From: Planctomycetota bacterium
GTDB lineage: Bacteria > Planctomycetota > Planctomycetia > Pirellulales > Lacipirellulaceae
Direction of reading: 5' to 3'
Assembly (NCBI GenBank): GCA_022614705.1
Contig: JAKEIB010000346.1
Coordinates: 1 to 17,214 of the forward strand
Length of the DNA: 17,214 nucleotides
Below the pieces are notes generated by a model. The model had not been told where the DNA came from. It made no database searches and worked only from the letters and a program-made list of their open reading frames with translations. This document shows, in pieces, positions 1 to 6,122 of the stretch (the first letter of the stretch is position 1; the number at the start of each line of letters is the position of its first letter). Made by a program: the position numbers and the translations under genes.

Positions 1-82
1 GCTGTTTGAGGCCCTCACCGCCAAACATCAACCGTTTCCAGAATCCTCCGACCCTAACCAACTGAAACTGTTCGACTTATAG
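1..82 (+). CDS. C-terminal end of an unidentified protein (5' end outside the window)
   Basis: The frame starting at base 2 is open from the window edge to a TAG at 80-82 and encodes about 26 residues, ending in the residues NQLKLFDL. The family cannot be identified from this fragment. The pentapeptide QLKLF near the extreme C-terminus resembles the QL(S/D)LF-type sliding-clamp (DnaN) binding motif found at the tails of several DNA polymerases, repair and mobile-element proteins. That would suit a DNA-processing enzyme, but the match is short and could be chance. The small + strand genes that follow may belong to the same accessory region. Confidence 0.5.
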   Translation, partial: LFEALTAKHQPFPESSDPNQLKLFDL

Positions 83-92
83 CCGGACACTA

Positions 93-260
93 CTGATTCG
101 AATTGTTCAATCTCCCGTACGCATCGAGCCACAAGAGAAGAATCGATTCCGCTTCTGGGCGGCTGTGCCAGAACTAGGCGACCGTTACTTACGAGTAATC
201 ACGCTCGACGACAAGCTGACAATACACAATGCGTTTTTAGACCGTGGATTTAAGCCATGA
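93..260 (+). CDS. Short conserved-looking protein upstream of DUF2283, no standard start codon
   Basis: The frame is open from base 66 to a TGA at 258-260 and gives a coherent peptide containing RFWAAVPELGDRYLRVITL and DDKLTIHNAFLDRGFKP. I associate this kind of short protein (aromatic N-terminal part, RYLRV strand, IHNAF..DRGFKP tail) with positions just upstream of DUF2283 genes, from memory only. Its stop overlaps the next start as ATGA (257-260), which suggests translational coupling. There is no ATG in the frame. CTG at 93, ATT at 96 or 102, or the late GTG at 165 are the only possible starts, and no clear ribosome binding site marks one. It may use a rare start or be a 5'-damaged relic. 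Function is unknown; an antitoxin-like or toxin-like role with its partner is speculation. Confidence 0.5.
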   Translation: MIRIVQSPVRIEPQEKNRFRFWAAVPELGDRYLRVITLDDKLTIHNAFLDRGFKP

Positions 261-466
261 AACTCAGCTACTACCCGGATACGGATTCGCTTTACATCGA
301 TCTGTCAGTAAGGCCAAGTGCTGAAAGCCGTGAAGTGTCCGAAGGAGTTGTTCTCGATTACGATAGTGAGGGCAACTTAGTCGGCATTGATATCGATAAT
401 GCCAGCCAAAAGCTCGATCTAACGGAAGTGGTGACCAGCCAAATTCCGCACCACGCCAGCGCCTAG
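257..466 (+). CDS. DUF2283 family small protein
   Basis: This is a 69-residue protein. The N-terminus MKLSYYPDTDSLYIDL and the central EVSEGVVLDYDSEGNLVGIDI fit the DUF2283 family: a Y-x-P-x-x-D-x-L-Y-I strand, then an acidic turn and a G-x-x-x-G-I-x-I strand. Length is normal for the family (about 60-80 residues). The biochemical role of DUF2283 is unknown; members often sit beside other tiny genes in defence or toxin-antitoxin-like pairs. The ATG overlaps the stop of the preceding short frame by four bases (ATGA), so the two are probably co-translated. A 14-base gap separates it from the HicB-like gene. Confidence 0.8.
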   Translation: MKLSYYPDTDSLYIDLSVRPSAESREVSEGVVLDYDSEGNLVGIDIDNASQKLDLTEVVTSQIPHHASA

Positions 467-480
467 CAGCCAGTAGGGCG

Positions 481-777
481 ATGTTGAACCACAGCGCCCG
501 ATACATCAAAATCGTCGAATGGTCCGACGAGGACAATTGCTATATCGGCAGTTCGCCCGGGCTGTTTTATGGTGGTTGCCATGGTGACAATGAGCAGCAG
601 GTCTTCGCCGAGTTGTGCCAAATCGTCGACGAATGGTTAGAGATTGTTAAGAAGGACGGCAAGCCACTGGCGACGCCAGCCACTGAGCGGTTCAAGTTAT
701 GTCTCGAACACTTCGCTGGTTCTGTATCGCGGCGGCAGTGCCTCTGGCGTTCAACCTCATCATGCTCGCGTTTCTAG
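481..777 (+). CDS. HicB-like protein with a degenerate C-terminus
   Basis: Residues 8-65 (YIKIVEWSDEDNCYIG, SPGLFYGGCHGDNEQQVFAE, LCQIVDEWLEIVKKDGKPL) match the partially degraded RNase H-like fold of HicB-type antitoxins. Intact relatives usually continue after the GKPLP segment with a short conserved strand, and many then carry an RHH or HTH DNA-binding tail. Here, after PATERF (about residue 71), the sequence turns into an arginine/serine/cysteine-rich stretch that resembles no domain and is read through the start of the next gene (79-base overlap with 699-1007). I infer a frameshift or deletion near base 690, so the functional product may be only the N-terminal domain. No HicA toxin gene is visible beside it. 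Confidence 0.65.
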   Translation: MLNHSARYIKIVEWSDEDNCYIGSSPGLFYGGCHGDNEQQVFAELCQIVDEWLEIVKKDGKPLATPATERFKLCLEHFAGSVSRRQCLWRSTSSCSRF

Positions 778-1007
778 GTAAGGACTTGGACAGTAACATC
801 GTGTGGATACTCGTTAATCTTCCAGGCATCCCGTTTGGCATCTTCGTAGTGCTCTTTAGTTGGGGGGGCACTGCCTCGCCGGCGTGGTTGGATTACGCGT
901 CGTACGCAGCCACATTCGTCGGAACGTCCTTGATTTGGGGAGCTATCGGTGCTGGCGCCGAAAAACTCACGGCTATAAATCGGTCGGACAAATCACGGGA
1001 CGCTTAA
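699..1007 (+). CDS. Small integral membrane protein, unknown function
   Basis: This 102-residue protein starts MSRTLRWFCIAAAVPLAFNL. It has three likely membrane segments at about residues 7-27, 34-55 and 68-87 and a hydrophilic tail ending RSDKSRDA. The hydrophobic pattern is far too regular for a chance frame. I do not recognise a family. It begins inside the aberrant 3' part of the HicB-like frame, so either the two genes really overlap or the HicB-like gene has lost its end. No strong ribosome binding site precedes the ATG. It is transcribed toward the convergent recombinase gene; the 73-base gap between them shows no obvious structure. Confidence 0.6.
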   Translation: MSRTLRWFCIAAAVPLAFNLIMLAFLGKDLDSNIVWILVNLPGIPFGIFVVLFSWGGTASPAWLDYASYAATFVGTSLIWGAIGAGAEKLTAINRSDKSRDA

Positions 1008-1080
1008 TCGCCCGCTGCCATTGACGGCCATGCGTAGATCACTGGATATCGGTGGCTAATGGTCGCGGCTCTGTGGAAAC

Positions 1081-1980
1081 TCACCGCGCACGGGGATGCG
1101 CCTTTTCGTATGCCGCGCGGAGGTTGGCGGTGCTGACATGTGTGTAGATTTGCGTGGTGACGAGGCTTTTGTGGCCTAGCAGCTCCTGCACGCTGCGGAT
1201 GTCGGCGCCACGGTCTAGGAGGTGCGTGGCGAAGCTGTGGCGGAGCGTGTGGGGCGACGTGCGTTGGTCGAGGCCGGTTTCTTTGAGGTATTTTTCGAGC
1301 ATGCGGGCCACGCTGCGCGTGGTGAGCCGCGTGCCGAATTTGTTGGTGAATACGGGCGACTCGCGGCCCGTTTTTTCGCGGGGCGACAACTTGCGGACCT
1401 CCAACCAGCGCGCGAGCGCGCGAGCGGCATAGGACCCGATTGGCGTGAGCCGTTCGCGTTTGCCTTTGCCGCGGATGCGGACAATGCCGGCCGCGAAATC
1501 GAGGTCGCCATCGGTGAGGCCGACGAGCTCGCTCACGCGGAGGCCGGCTGAATACAGCGTTTCCAGGATCGCGCCGTCGCGTAGCGCCGCCGGCGTAGCG
1601 CCTTTCGGCGCGGCAAGCAGTTTGCCGACTTCGTCCGATGTCAAAAAATGCGGCAGCTTTCGACTTTTGCGCGGATTGCGTAGCGCTTTGGCTGGGTTCG
1701 ATTTTGCCCAACCCTCGCGTTGTCCGAACCGCAGGAAGCTACGCACCGAAGCCAGCCGTCGCGAGATCGAAGTCTTCGCGTAACCCGCGTCGTGCAGAGC
1801 GGAGAGAAACCCGCGCAGCTCGCCCGTCGTGATCGTGCCCGGAGTAGGGCACGTGCCGTCGCCATCGGCCAGATACTCGGCCAGCGCGTGCAAATCCTCG
1901 CGATAGCCCTTGAGCGTATGCGGCGACGCGCCGCGCTCCACGCGGAGGTACTGCAAGAACTGGCCGATTTGAGGACGCAT
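1081..1980 (-). CDS. xerC: Tyrosine recombinase, XerC/XerD family
   Basis: This 299-residue protein belongs to the Xer site-specific recombinases, which resolve chromosome dimers at dif near FtsK. The N-terminal SAM-like core-binding domain spans about residues 1-95, with FLQYLRVERGASPHTLKGY. The catalytic domain follows. The six active-site residues are present: R148 (SAGLRVSEL), K172 (RGKGKRERL), H244 and R247 (SPHTLRHSFATHLL), H270 (LLGHKS) and nucleophile Y279 (TTQIYTHV). Length and residue spacing equal those of E. coli XerD, while the tail (AYEKAHPRAR) is closer to XerC, so the C/D assignment is uncertain. No integrase-specific extension is seen, so this is probably the housekeeping enzyme, although it borders an accessory-looking cluster. 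The ATG at 1980 has no clear ribosome binding site. Confidence 0.92.
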   Translation of the reverse strand: MRPQIGQFLQYLRVERGASPHTLKGYREDLHALAEYLADGDGTCPTPGTITTGELRGFLSALHDAGYAKTSISRRLASVRSFLRFGQREGWAKSNPAKALRNPRKSRKLPHFLTSDEVGKLLAAPKGATPAALRDGAILETLYSAGLRVSELVGLTDGDLDFAAGIVRIRGKGKRERLTPIGSYAARALARWLEVRKLSPREKTGRESPVFTNKFGTRLTTRSVARMLEKYLKETGLDQRTSPHTLRHSFATHLLDRGADIRSVQELLGHKSLVTTQIYTHVSTANLRAAYEKAHPRAR

Positions 1981-1983
1981 GGA

Positions 1984-2034
1984 TTATGGATGCTAGATGC
2001 TGGATGCGGTCGAGCATCGAACATCCAACACCCG
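1984..2034. repeat. Short GATGC-rich dispersed-type repeat
   Basis: The stretch just upstream of the recombinase start is built from repeated GGATGC/AGATGC words, followed by inverted copies (GCATC, ACATCC), so TGGATG at the left can pair with CATCCA at the right. On the opposite strand it reads as a chain of GGATGTTCGATGCTCG-type words. It resembles low-complexity dispersed repeats in planctomycete intergenic regions. Only this copy is visible in the window, so classification as a dispersed repeat is tentative. Confidence 0.35.
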
Positions 2035-2037
2035 AAA

Positions 2038-2088
2038 GGGGGACAGGCACATTTTGCTCCGAAGATTTCGCAAAATGAGCCAGTCCCC
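2038..2088. repeat. Hairpin-forming repeat, GGGGAC...GTCCCC family
   Basis: This 51-base element has ends GGGGAC and GTCCCC and an inner perfect inverted repeat CATTTTGC ... GCAAAATG around a 12-base loop. It lies between the 3' end of the 80-residue gene (stop at 2097) and the recombinase start, so a read-through transcript would fold it into a long hairpin. It is related in its ends to the element at 3744-3789. Both look like REP/MITE-type palindromes of the kind mobilised by RAYT (Y1) transposases; no such transposase is in this window. Confidence 0.7.
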
Positions 2089-2096
2089 GGCTGGCG

Positions 2097-2339
2097 CTAA
2101 AACAGCTCTTCGCTGTCGGTGACTTGCGGCATCCGCAGGCGCGAGCGCTGTTGCTGGCGTTCTTCCTGGCGGATCTTCTGGCTGAGCACGGCCGCATCGT
2201 ACCAGCTGAAGCTCAGCTCGGGGTTCGACGCATGCCGGCCGAGCATCCGCAGCGTTTCGGCGCGCTGCGAATCGTCGTACAGGAAGATGTAGCGTTCCTT
2301 GCCTTTGATCAGAGCGAGGACATTAATGTCGTCGTTCAC
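2097..2339 (-). CDS. 80-residue hypothetical protein, GTG start
   Basis: This is a soluble 80-residue protein beginning MNDDINVLALIKGKERYIFL. It has an aromatic/charged N-terminal half (YIFLYDDSQRAETLRMLGRH), then WYDAAVLSQKIRQ and a glutamine/arginine-rich tail. I do not recognise a named domain; it resembles short hypotheticals conserved in Pirellulales. The start is GTG at 2339, supported by GGAG at 2348-2351 eight bases upstream. A perfect 16-bp palindrome (2354-2369) lies just upstream of that ribosome binding site and could be an operator or an mRNA hairpin. The gene is 190 bases downstream of the lipoprotein on the same strand and may share its transcript. Confidence 0.7.
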   Translation of the reverse strand: MNDDINVLALIKGKERYIFLYDDSQRAETLRMLGRHASNPELSFSWYDAAVLSQKIRQEERQQQRSRLRMPQVTDSEELF

Positions 2340-2353
2340 AACCGGGTCTCCAT

Positions 2354-2369
2354 GGTCGCCGCGGCGACC
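2354..2369. promoter_or_regulatory. Perfect 16-bp palindrome upstream of the 80-residue gene
   Basis: GGTCGCCGCGGCGACC is a perfect two-fold palindrome lying 15 bases before the GTG start at 2339, directly upstream of the GGAG ribosome binding site. It could bind a dimeric regulator or fold in the mRNA. Nothing else in the window identifies a cognate regulator, and GC-rich palindromes also arise by chance. Confidence 0.3.
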
Positions 2370-2529
2370 GATTCGTCACGTCGTCTTGCCGCGCGAGGCA
2401 AGCGGTGGCGTGCGGGGGGTTGGCCGACGGGTGCTGTGGCAGCATGTAGGAAAGTCGGCGGGCCGAGCCGTTCACGTGCGCCTGAACATCCGTTGTCAAC
2501 GAGCGCGCGCGAGCCAGACTCTACGCTCG

Positions 2530-3822
2530 TTATCGGCAATCCGACCATTGCCACACTACTCGCGTTTGATCGGCGCCCCCGCGCGCCGAGAGCATTTCGT
2601 TGATGTGAACGTGACAGCAGAAGCGGATGAAGTCGTCGCTGCGCTGCAGGTACGTTTGCCAGCCACCAAAGCGCGCGTCGTTGCGGAAGTGATAGTAGGT
2701 GGCCAGCGCCGCGGTAAAGTCGCCGTCGTTGCCCTGATAAATCCGCGTGTGCGTCATAACCGGACCGTTGTACGGCACGCACGGCGGCCGCACCGCGCAC
2801 GGAGCCGGTGGCACGAACCGACTTTGATCGGGCCAATCGGGCGGAAGTGCGTCGTGCGCGCCGGTCGCAGCGGTCGTATCGGCACTAGCGGACGGCTCGG
2901 ATTGCGGCGGCAGCACTGCATCGTCGCCGCCGGCGCTCGCCGGAAGCTCTTCTTCGGAGATTTGTTCTTCGTAAAGCGTGCGGATTGCACCGGTGATTTC
3001 GCTATCACTGGCACTGTCGACCGCGGCATCGGCGGCGGAGTCTGACGCGCCCTCGGCAGCGGTGTCGGCTCCATCGCCGTTCTCCTCTTTGTGTGGCGCG
3101 TTCTCCGCGGGTGGCTCGGACGACGGCACGGGCGAGAACAAGTCCGGCGCGTCGGACGACCTGGTCCGTTGCGGCGGATCGAGCGGCGGCTTGGGGCAAT
3201 CGGGCGTCTGCGTCGCCATCTGCGCTTTGGCGAGCGCCATCTCGGCTTCGAACACTAGCGGCTGCGGTATGAACTCTTCTTCCGGCGTGCCCCAGGGCAG
3301 GCCGTAACCGGGCGGAATTTCGTGGAAGCCTGGGTTCGCGGCGTACCACTCGACGCGTAATCCGCAGCGCGGCGGATAGTACGGCGTGAAATCGGTCACC
3401 GAGCCGATCACGACCGCGTCGACGCCCAGAATATTCGCCAGCCGCCGCGCCTCGCCCGCGTCGGATAGGTCAACTCGATGCGCGAGAATTGCCTCTTCCA
3501 CCACGCCCAGCGGCACAACCTCGAACCCGGGCGTCGCCTGCAGCTCGGCGAAGTAAGCCAGCGCGAACTCGCGGCCATCGACCGTCGGCTCGTCGCTCTG
3601 ATTGAAAAACGGCGCCACCGCAACCCGGCTGAGCTGCGGGAACGGATTGTGAATCACCGGCTGATGGGTGACTTCCCACAGATGGCAGCCGCTAGAAACA
3701 GCCAGCATGACGCCAGCCAGCACGGCAATGAAGAGACGCCGCCGGGGTCTGTCCCCATTTTTCGCTCTGGAAAAATGGGGACTGACCCCTTTGACCCAAA
3801 CGTGTGGACAACCACGAGCCAT
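2530..3822 (-). CDS. Putative lipoprotein with long acidic segment; 5' end merged with a repeat
   Basis: This is a 430-residue frame. Residues 28-46 (RRRLFIAVLAGVMLAVSSGC) form a lipoprotein signal peptide with C46 as the likely lipidated cysteine. Residues about 56-160 (SRVAVAPFFNQSDEPTVDGR, FEVVPLGVVEEAIL, LGVDAVVIGSVTDF) have the alternating strand/helix look of CsgG/TolB-N-like envelope domains; this is a resemblance, not a firm assignment. Residues about 215-335 are Asp/Glu/Ala/Pro-rich and probably disordered. The C-terminal part (YYHFRNDARFGGWQTYLQRS, FCCHVHINEML) is compact again. The first ATG (3822) lacks a ribosome binding site, and residues about 11-27 are encoded by the hairpin repeat at 3744-3789, so the real start is uncertain. 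No usable start with basic residues lies between repeat and signal peptide. Confidence 0.75.
   Translation of the reverse strand: MARGCPHVWVKGVSPHFSRAKNGDRPRRRLFIAVLAGVMLAVSSGCHLWEVTHQPVIHNPFPQLSRVAVAPFFNQSDEPTVDGREFALAYFAELQATPGFEVVPLGVVEEAILAHRVDLSDAGEARRLANILGVDAVVIGSVTDFTPYYPPRCGLRVEWYAANPGFHEIPPGYGLPWGTPEEEFIPQPLVFEAEMALAKAQMATQTPDCPKPPLDPPQRTRSSDAPDLFSPVPSSEPPAENAPHKEENGDGADTAAEGASDSAADAAVDSASDSEITGAIRTLYEEQISEEELPASAGGDDAVLPPQSEPSASADTTAATGAHDALPPDWPDQSRFVPPAPCAVRPPCVPYNGPVMTHTRIYQGNDGDFTAALATYYHFRNDARFGGWQTYLQRSDDFIRFCCHVHINEMLSARGGADQTRVVWQWSDCR
3744..3789. repeat. Near-perfect inverted repeat at the 5' end of the lipoprotein gene
   Basis: Two 20-base arms (3744-3763 and 3770-3789) are complementary except for one position and enclose a 6-base loop (GCTCTG). 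Each arm also starts or ends with its own small palindrome, GGGGTCTGTCCCC and GGGGACTGACCCC. The element shares the GGGGAC/GTCCCC flavour of the repeat at 2038-2088. It abuts the codons for the basic part of the lipoprotein signal peptide, so it looks like an insertion over the original start region. Confidence 0.8.
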
Positions 3823-3982
3823 TGGCCGGAAATCAAACGCATTTCCAGCCCCCCTGCTAGCAACGCGGCCGCGCGCACGGGCACGGTCGCGCTACGGTTA
3901 TCGACCGCTGGGAGTGCGGGCTTGAGAGAAAGCAGCCTCTCTCCAAGCGACAACAAGAACGCAAGCAGTTTTGGGCGACGAG

Positions 3983-4393
3983 CTATCGTTCCTTCGTCTG
4001 TTGTCTTTCTTGCGCCGTGTTGGATCGTTTGACGAGCAGCCACATCGGGCGGAGGCAAAAAACTCCCAAAGCGCCAAACAATAGGATGGGGATCAGTGCC
4101 AGCCAATTCTCGGCCGGGCTTCGCCACAATGTAATGCAGGCGTTCCCGGAAAGCGCGAATGAAGCAAAACCAGTGAACAGCGAGGCACCAGCGACAAGAA
4201 AAGGGTGGCGGAGATACACTGAGGGTTTGGATAGCTGGAATACTATCCCCGACTCCAACAATCCCCACGCGGTGCCGACTGTGATCAGCAAGGCGAGCCA
4301 TGGATAGTTTGCAGCGAACGCCACCACCACCGCCACCAGCGTCACGAACATCAGCAATCCAAGAAGTGAGAACCGCCAAATATTCTTCTTCAT
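3983..4393 (-). CDS. Small polytopic membrane protein with RFSLLGLL-type N-terminus
   Basis: From the ATG at 4393 the product has 136 residues and begins MKKNIWRFSLLGLLMFVTLV. The 'basic residues + RFSLL.LL..VTLVAVV' opening is one I recognise from many planctomycete membrane proteins. Four hydrophobic segments are visible at about residues 8-28, 32-50, 65-85 and 95-118, then a charged tail (RSNTAQERQQTKER). An upstream in-frame ATG exists, but the 4393 ATG overlaps the TGA of the nucleotidyltransferase gene as ATGA, which supports this start and translational coupling. Function is unknown. Confidence 0.7.
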   Translation of the reverse strand: MKKNIWRFSLLGLLMFVTLVAVVVAFAANYPWLALLITVGTAWGLLESGIVFQLSKPSVYLRHPFLVAGASLFTGFASFALSGNACITLWRSPAENWLALIPILLFGALGVFCLRPMWLLVKRSNTAQERQQTKER

Positions 4394-4839
4394 GAACCCG
4401 CTTCCTCTAGCCAAGCCGCGTCAGCTAGATCTTTCGGGCGGCCGACGGCTCGCTTGTTTCTGAGCAACTGCTCGCGGCCGATCACGGAAACGGAAATCCC
4501 ATTAATCTGAGTCTGCTTACGATGCTGCCACGCCTCGTCGAATTCGACGCCCGTGATCGATGTAAGAATATCGATCCGATTCGGTGCGACGCCAATTTGA
4601 AAAACGGTGTCGGGCGTACGCAGGTCCTCTCGCGTTAGCTTGCGGCGTGGAGCGCCAAACCGTTCGAGAGCGGCCCAAACACGCTGCGCATTATCCTCGG
4701 TTGGACGCACCCAGATATCGAAATCGCCCGTGGCGCGAGCTGTGCCGTATGTCGCCAACGCATACGCGCCGACGACAAGGTATTCAGCTCCCGCGCCGTT
4801 CAAGGCGCTCAACATGTCTCTGAAATTCTCGTTCAGCAA
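4390..4839 (-). CDS. Nucleotidyltransferase-fold protein (MNT/DUF6036/AbiEii-like)
   Basis: This 149-residue protein has a minimal nucleotidyltransferase core: YLVVGAYALATYGTARATGD followed by FDIWVRP gives the G...A...G-x-x-R-x-T-x-D-x-D signature, with D39 and D41 as likely metal ligands. A basic C-terminal motif (RAVGRPKDLADAAWLEEAG) is typical of small nucleotidyltransferases annotated DUF6036 or AbiEii-like. Such enzymes act as toxins or antitoxins in several systems by transferring nucleotides to RNA or protein. Its start lies 56 bases inside the companion gene at 4784-4987, and its stop overlaps the next membrane-protein start (ATGA), so the three are probably one transcript. The substrate cannot be read from the sequence. 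Confidence 0.8.
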   Translation of the reverse strand: MLNENFRDMLSALNGAGAEYLVVGAYALATYGTARATGDFDIWVRPTEDNAQRVWAALERFGAPRRKLTREDLRTPDTVFQIGVAPNRIDILTSITGVEFDEAWQHRKQTQINGISVSVIGREQLLRNKRAVGRPKDLADAAWLEEAGS

Positions 4840-4987
4840 CGTTTTCGCCCTTCATGGCCCAAGCATCGACGGCCAATTGCCACATCATATTCCAACGTTC
4901 CTCGATGGTCGTACCGCGCAGGTCGTCCTCCTTGCCCTGATCGCTCAGCTTCGATAAACGTTCAATTTGGCGATTGTTGTCGGTCAT
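4784..4987 (-). CDS. Small companion protein of the nucleotidyltransferase
   Basis: This is a 67-residue charged protein: MTDNNRQIERLSKLSDQGKE, then DLRGTTIEERWNMMWQLAVD and AWAMKGENVAEREFQRHVER. I recognise this layout (short polar start, 'T.EERW.MMW.L..DAWA.KGE', 'E...QRHV.RL.RR') from small proteins encoded directly before DUF6036/MNT-type nucleotidyltransferases; this is from memory, not a search. It overlaps the nucleotidyltransferase start by 56 bases in another frame. No ribosome binding site precedes the ATG. Instead an extended -10 element ends six bases before it, so the mRNA may be leaderless. A role as the regulatory or antitoxin half of a pair is an inference from the arrangement. 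Confidence 0.72.
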   Translation of the reverse strand: MTDNNRQIERLSKLSDQGKEDDLRGTTIEERWNMMWQLAVDAWAMKGENVAEREFQRHVERLERRGS

Positions 4988-4993
4988 GCAATT

Positions 4994-5002
4994 ATTCTAG
5001 CA
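4994..5002 (-). promoter_or_regulatory. Extended -10 element placing +1 on the start codon (possible leaderless mRNA)
   Basis: On the - strand TGC-TAGAAT (TG-n-10 element, hexamer 4994-4999) is followed by six bases and then ATG at 4987. Counting the last hexamer base as -7 puts +1 exactly on the A of ATG. No good -35 hexamer is visible at 17 bp, which an extended -10 can tolerate. There is also no Shine-Dalgarno sequence, as expected for a leaderless transcript. Confidence 0.4.
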
Positions 5003-5024
5003 CTTCGCTTGCGTCGATGGATGC

Positions 5025-5714
5025 TCAGACGAGCCCGCTTATTGTTTTCATTCCAATCGGCTCGCGGCACGCGAATGGTTCGCCATAGCGCGTGCCGATG
5101 GCTTTGCCCCAATACGCGGCTTCGTCGCGCAGCGCGTCGAGAAACACGGGTGGCTCGGTCGATCGGCCGGTGATGAATTGGCTCTCGTAGCAGCGGATGG
5201 CTGCCAGCTTCTGTTCCCACTCGCCCGTGATATCCAGCACGAACGCCGGCTGCGGGGCCATCTTGAGGTGCACGCAGTAGTAGTTGTAGATCCGCTCCGG
5301 ATGATGCGGCTCGCCCGGCAAATCGGTCTTCGTGAGCTTCGCCCAGAAACGCGCCGCTTCCACGAGCTGCGTGGCCGCCACGTGGTCGGGATGGGCGTCG
5401 ACCCAGTACGGCGCGAACAGCCAACGCGGCCGCTGCTGGCGAATCACGCCGGCCAGCTTCGCGCGGTTTTCAATCGTCGCCTCCAGCGAGCGGTTGGGCA
5501 GGCCGAGGTTCTCGCGCCAATCGAGGCCCAGAATTGCCGACGCGGCCGCCGTCTCGCGCACACGAATTTCCACAGAACCATGCGGCGTCGGCTCGCCGTT
5601 TGTAAGGTCGAGCACGCCGACGCGCCGCCCCTCGTTCTTGAACTTCAATATTGCCCCCGCCATGCCCAATTCGGCATCGTCGGGATGCGGTGCAATCACC
5701 AAAACATCGAGCAT
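5025..5714 (-). CDS. bshB1: PIG-L family deacetylase, BshB1 type
   Basis: From the ATG at 5714 the product has 229 residues, the usual BshB1 length. Family members deacetylate GlcNAc-malate during bacillithiol synthesis or similar N-acetylglucosamine conjugates. The zinc-site motifs are present: APHPDDAE near the N-terminus (H10, D12, D13) and DAHPDH at 106-111, which supplies the third zinc ligand. LDLTNGEPTPHGS, LGLDWRENLGLPN, FWAKLTKTDLPGEP and CYESQF all fit the BshB1 subgroup. A longer in-frame start at 5849 would add about 45 residues not typical of the family and is rejected. It lies 37 bases upstream of the nucleotidyltransferase pair on the same strand. Neither bshA nor bshC is in this window, so the pathway is inferred from the subgroup only. 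Confidence 0.85.
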   Translation of the reverse strand: MLDVLVIAPHPDDAELGMAGAILKFKNEGRRVGVLDLTNGEPTPHGSVEIRVRETAAASAILGLDWRENLGLPNRSLEATIENRAKLAGVIRQQRPRWLFAPYWVDAHPDHVAATQLVEAARFWAKLTKTDLPGEPHHPERIYNYYCVHLKMAPQPAFVLDITGEWEQKLAAIRCYESQFITGRSTEPPVFLDALRDEAAYWGKAIGTRYGEPFACREPIGMKTISGLV

Positions 5715-5884
5715 GGTTATTGAGTCGAGGTTCAAGAGTCGAGAGCCAGCGAGCCGGGGCGTCCCCGCCCCCGTTCTCCAAGTAACCACTTCCCAACATT
5801 CGTCGCTAGCACAAACTCCGCTTGCCGGCTTAACGAAAAGCTGCCACACTCCGCCGCCGCTCCCTACTTTCGCGGAGGTACGAC

Positions 5885-6079
5885 GTGTTCCGGCACTGGC
5901 TTCATTTTAATCGCCGCCTGGGCTGCGTGGCAGCCATTCTCGTCCTGCTCATCTCGGCCGGCGGCTGTGCGTCGTGGAACCTCGACCGCTTTAGTCTCAA
6001 CCGCCTGCGCGACGATCGGGCCGTCGACATCGACAATCGCTTGGAAGGCTCCAAGCCGATCGTCGCGAACCCGTTTTAA
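5885..6079 (+). CDS. Small putative lipoprotein
   Basis: This 64-residue protein starts with GTG at 5885, which is well supported by a strong GGAGGT at 5874-5879 five bases upstream. The N-terminus has arginines followed by a hydrophobic stretch (RLGCVAAILVLLISAGGC), ending in a lipobox-like ISAGGC with the lipidated cysteine near residue 28. The mature part is only about 36 residues, polar, with NRLRDDRAVDIDNRL and the end IVANPF. I do not recognise a named family. It is divergent from the deacetylase gene, and the 170-base gap between them probably holds both promoters. Confidence 0.7.
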   Translation: MFRHWLHFNRRLGCVAAILVLLISAGGCASWNLDRFSLNRLRDDRAVDIDNRLEGSKPIVANPF

Positions 6080-6122
6080 AGCGGCCCGCGATCGGCTCTA
6101 ATGGCGGCCAGCTTTGCATTAG

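Noticed and set aside
1004..1711. 235-codon frame on the - strand overlapping the recombinase
   Set aside because: Same-strand alternative frame of the xerC gene; Arg/Pro/His-rich with no motif.
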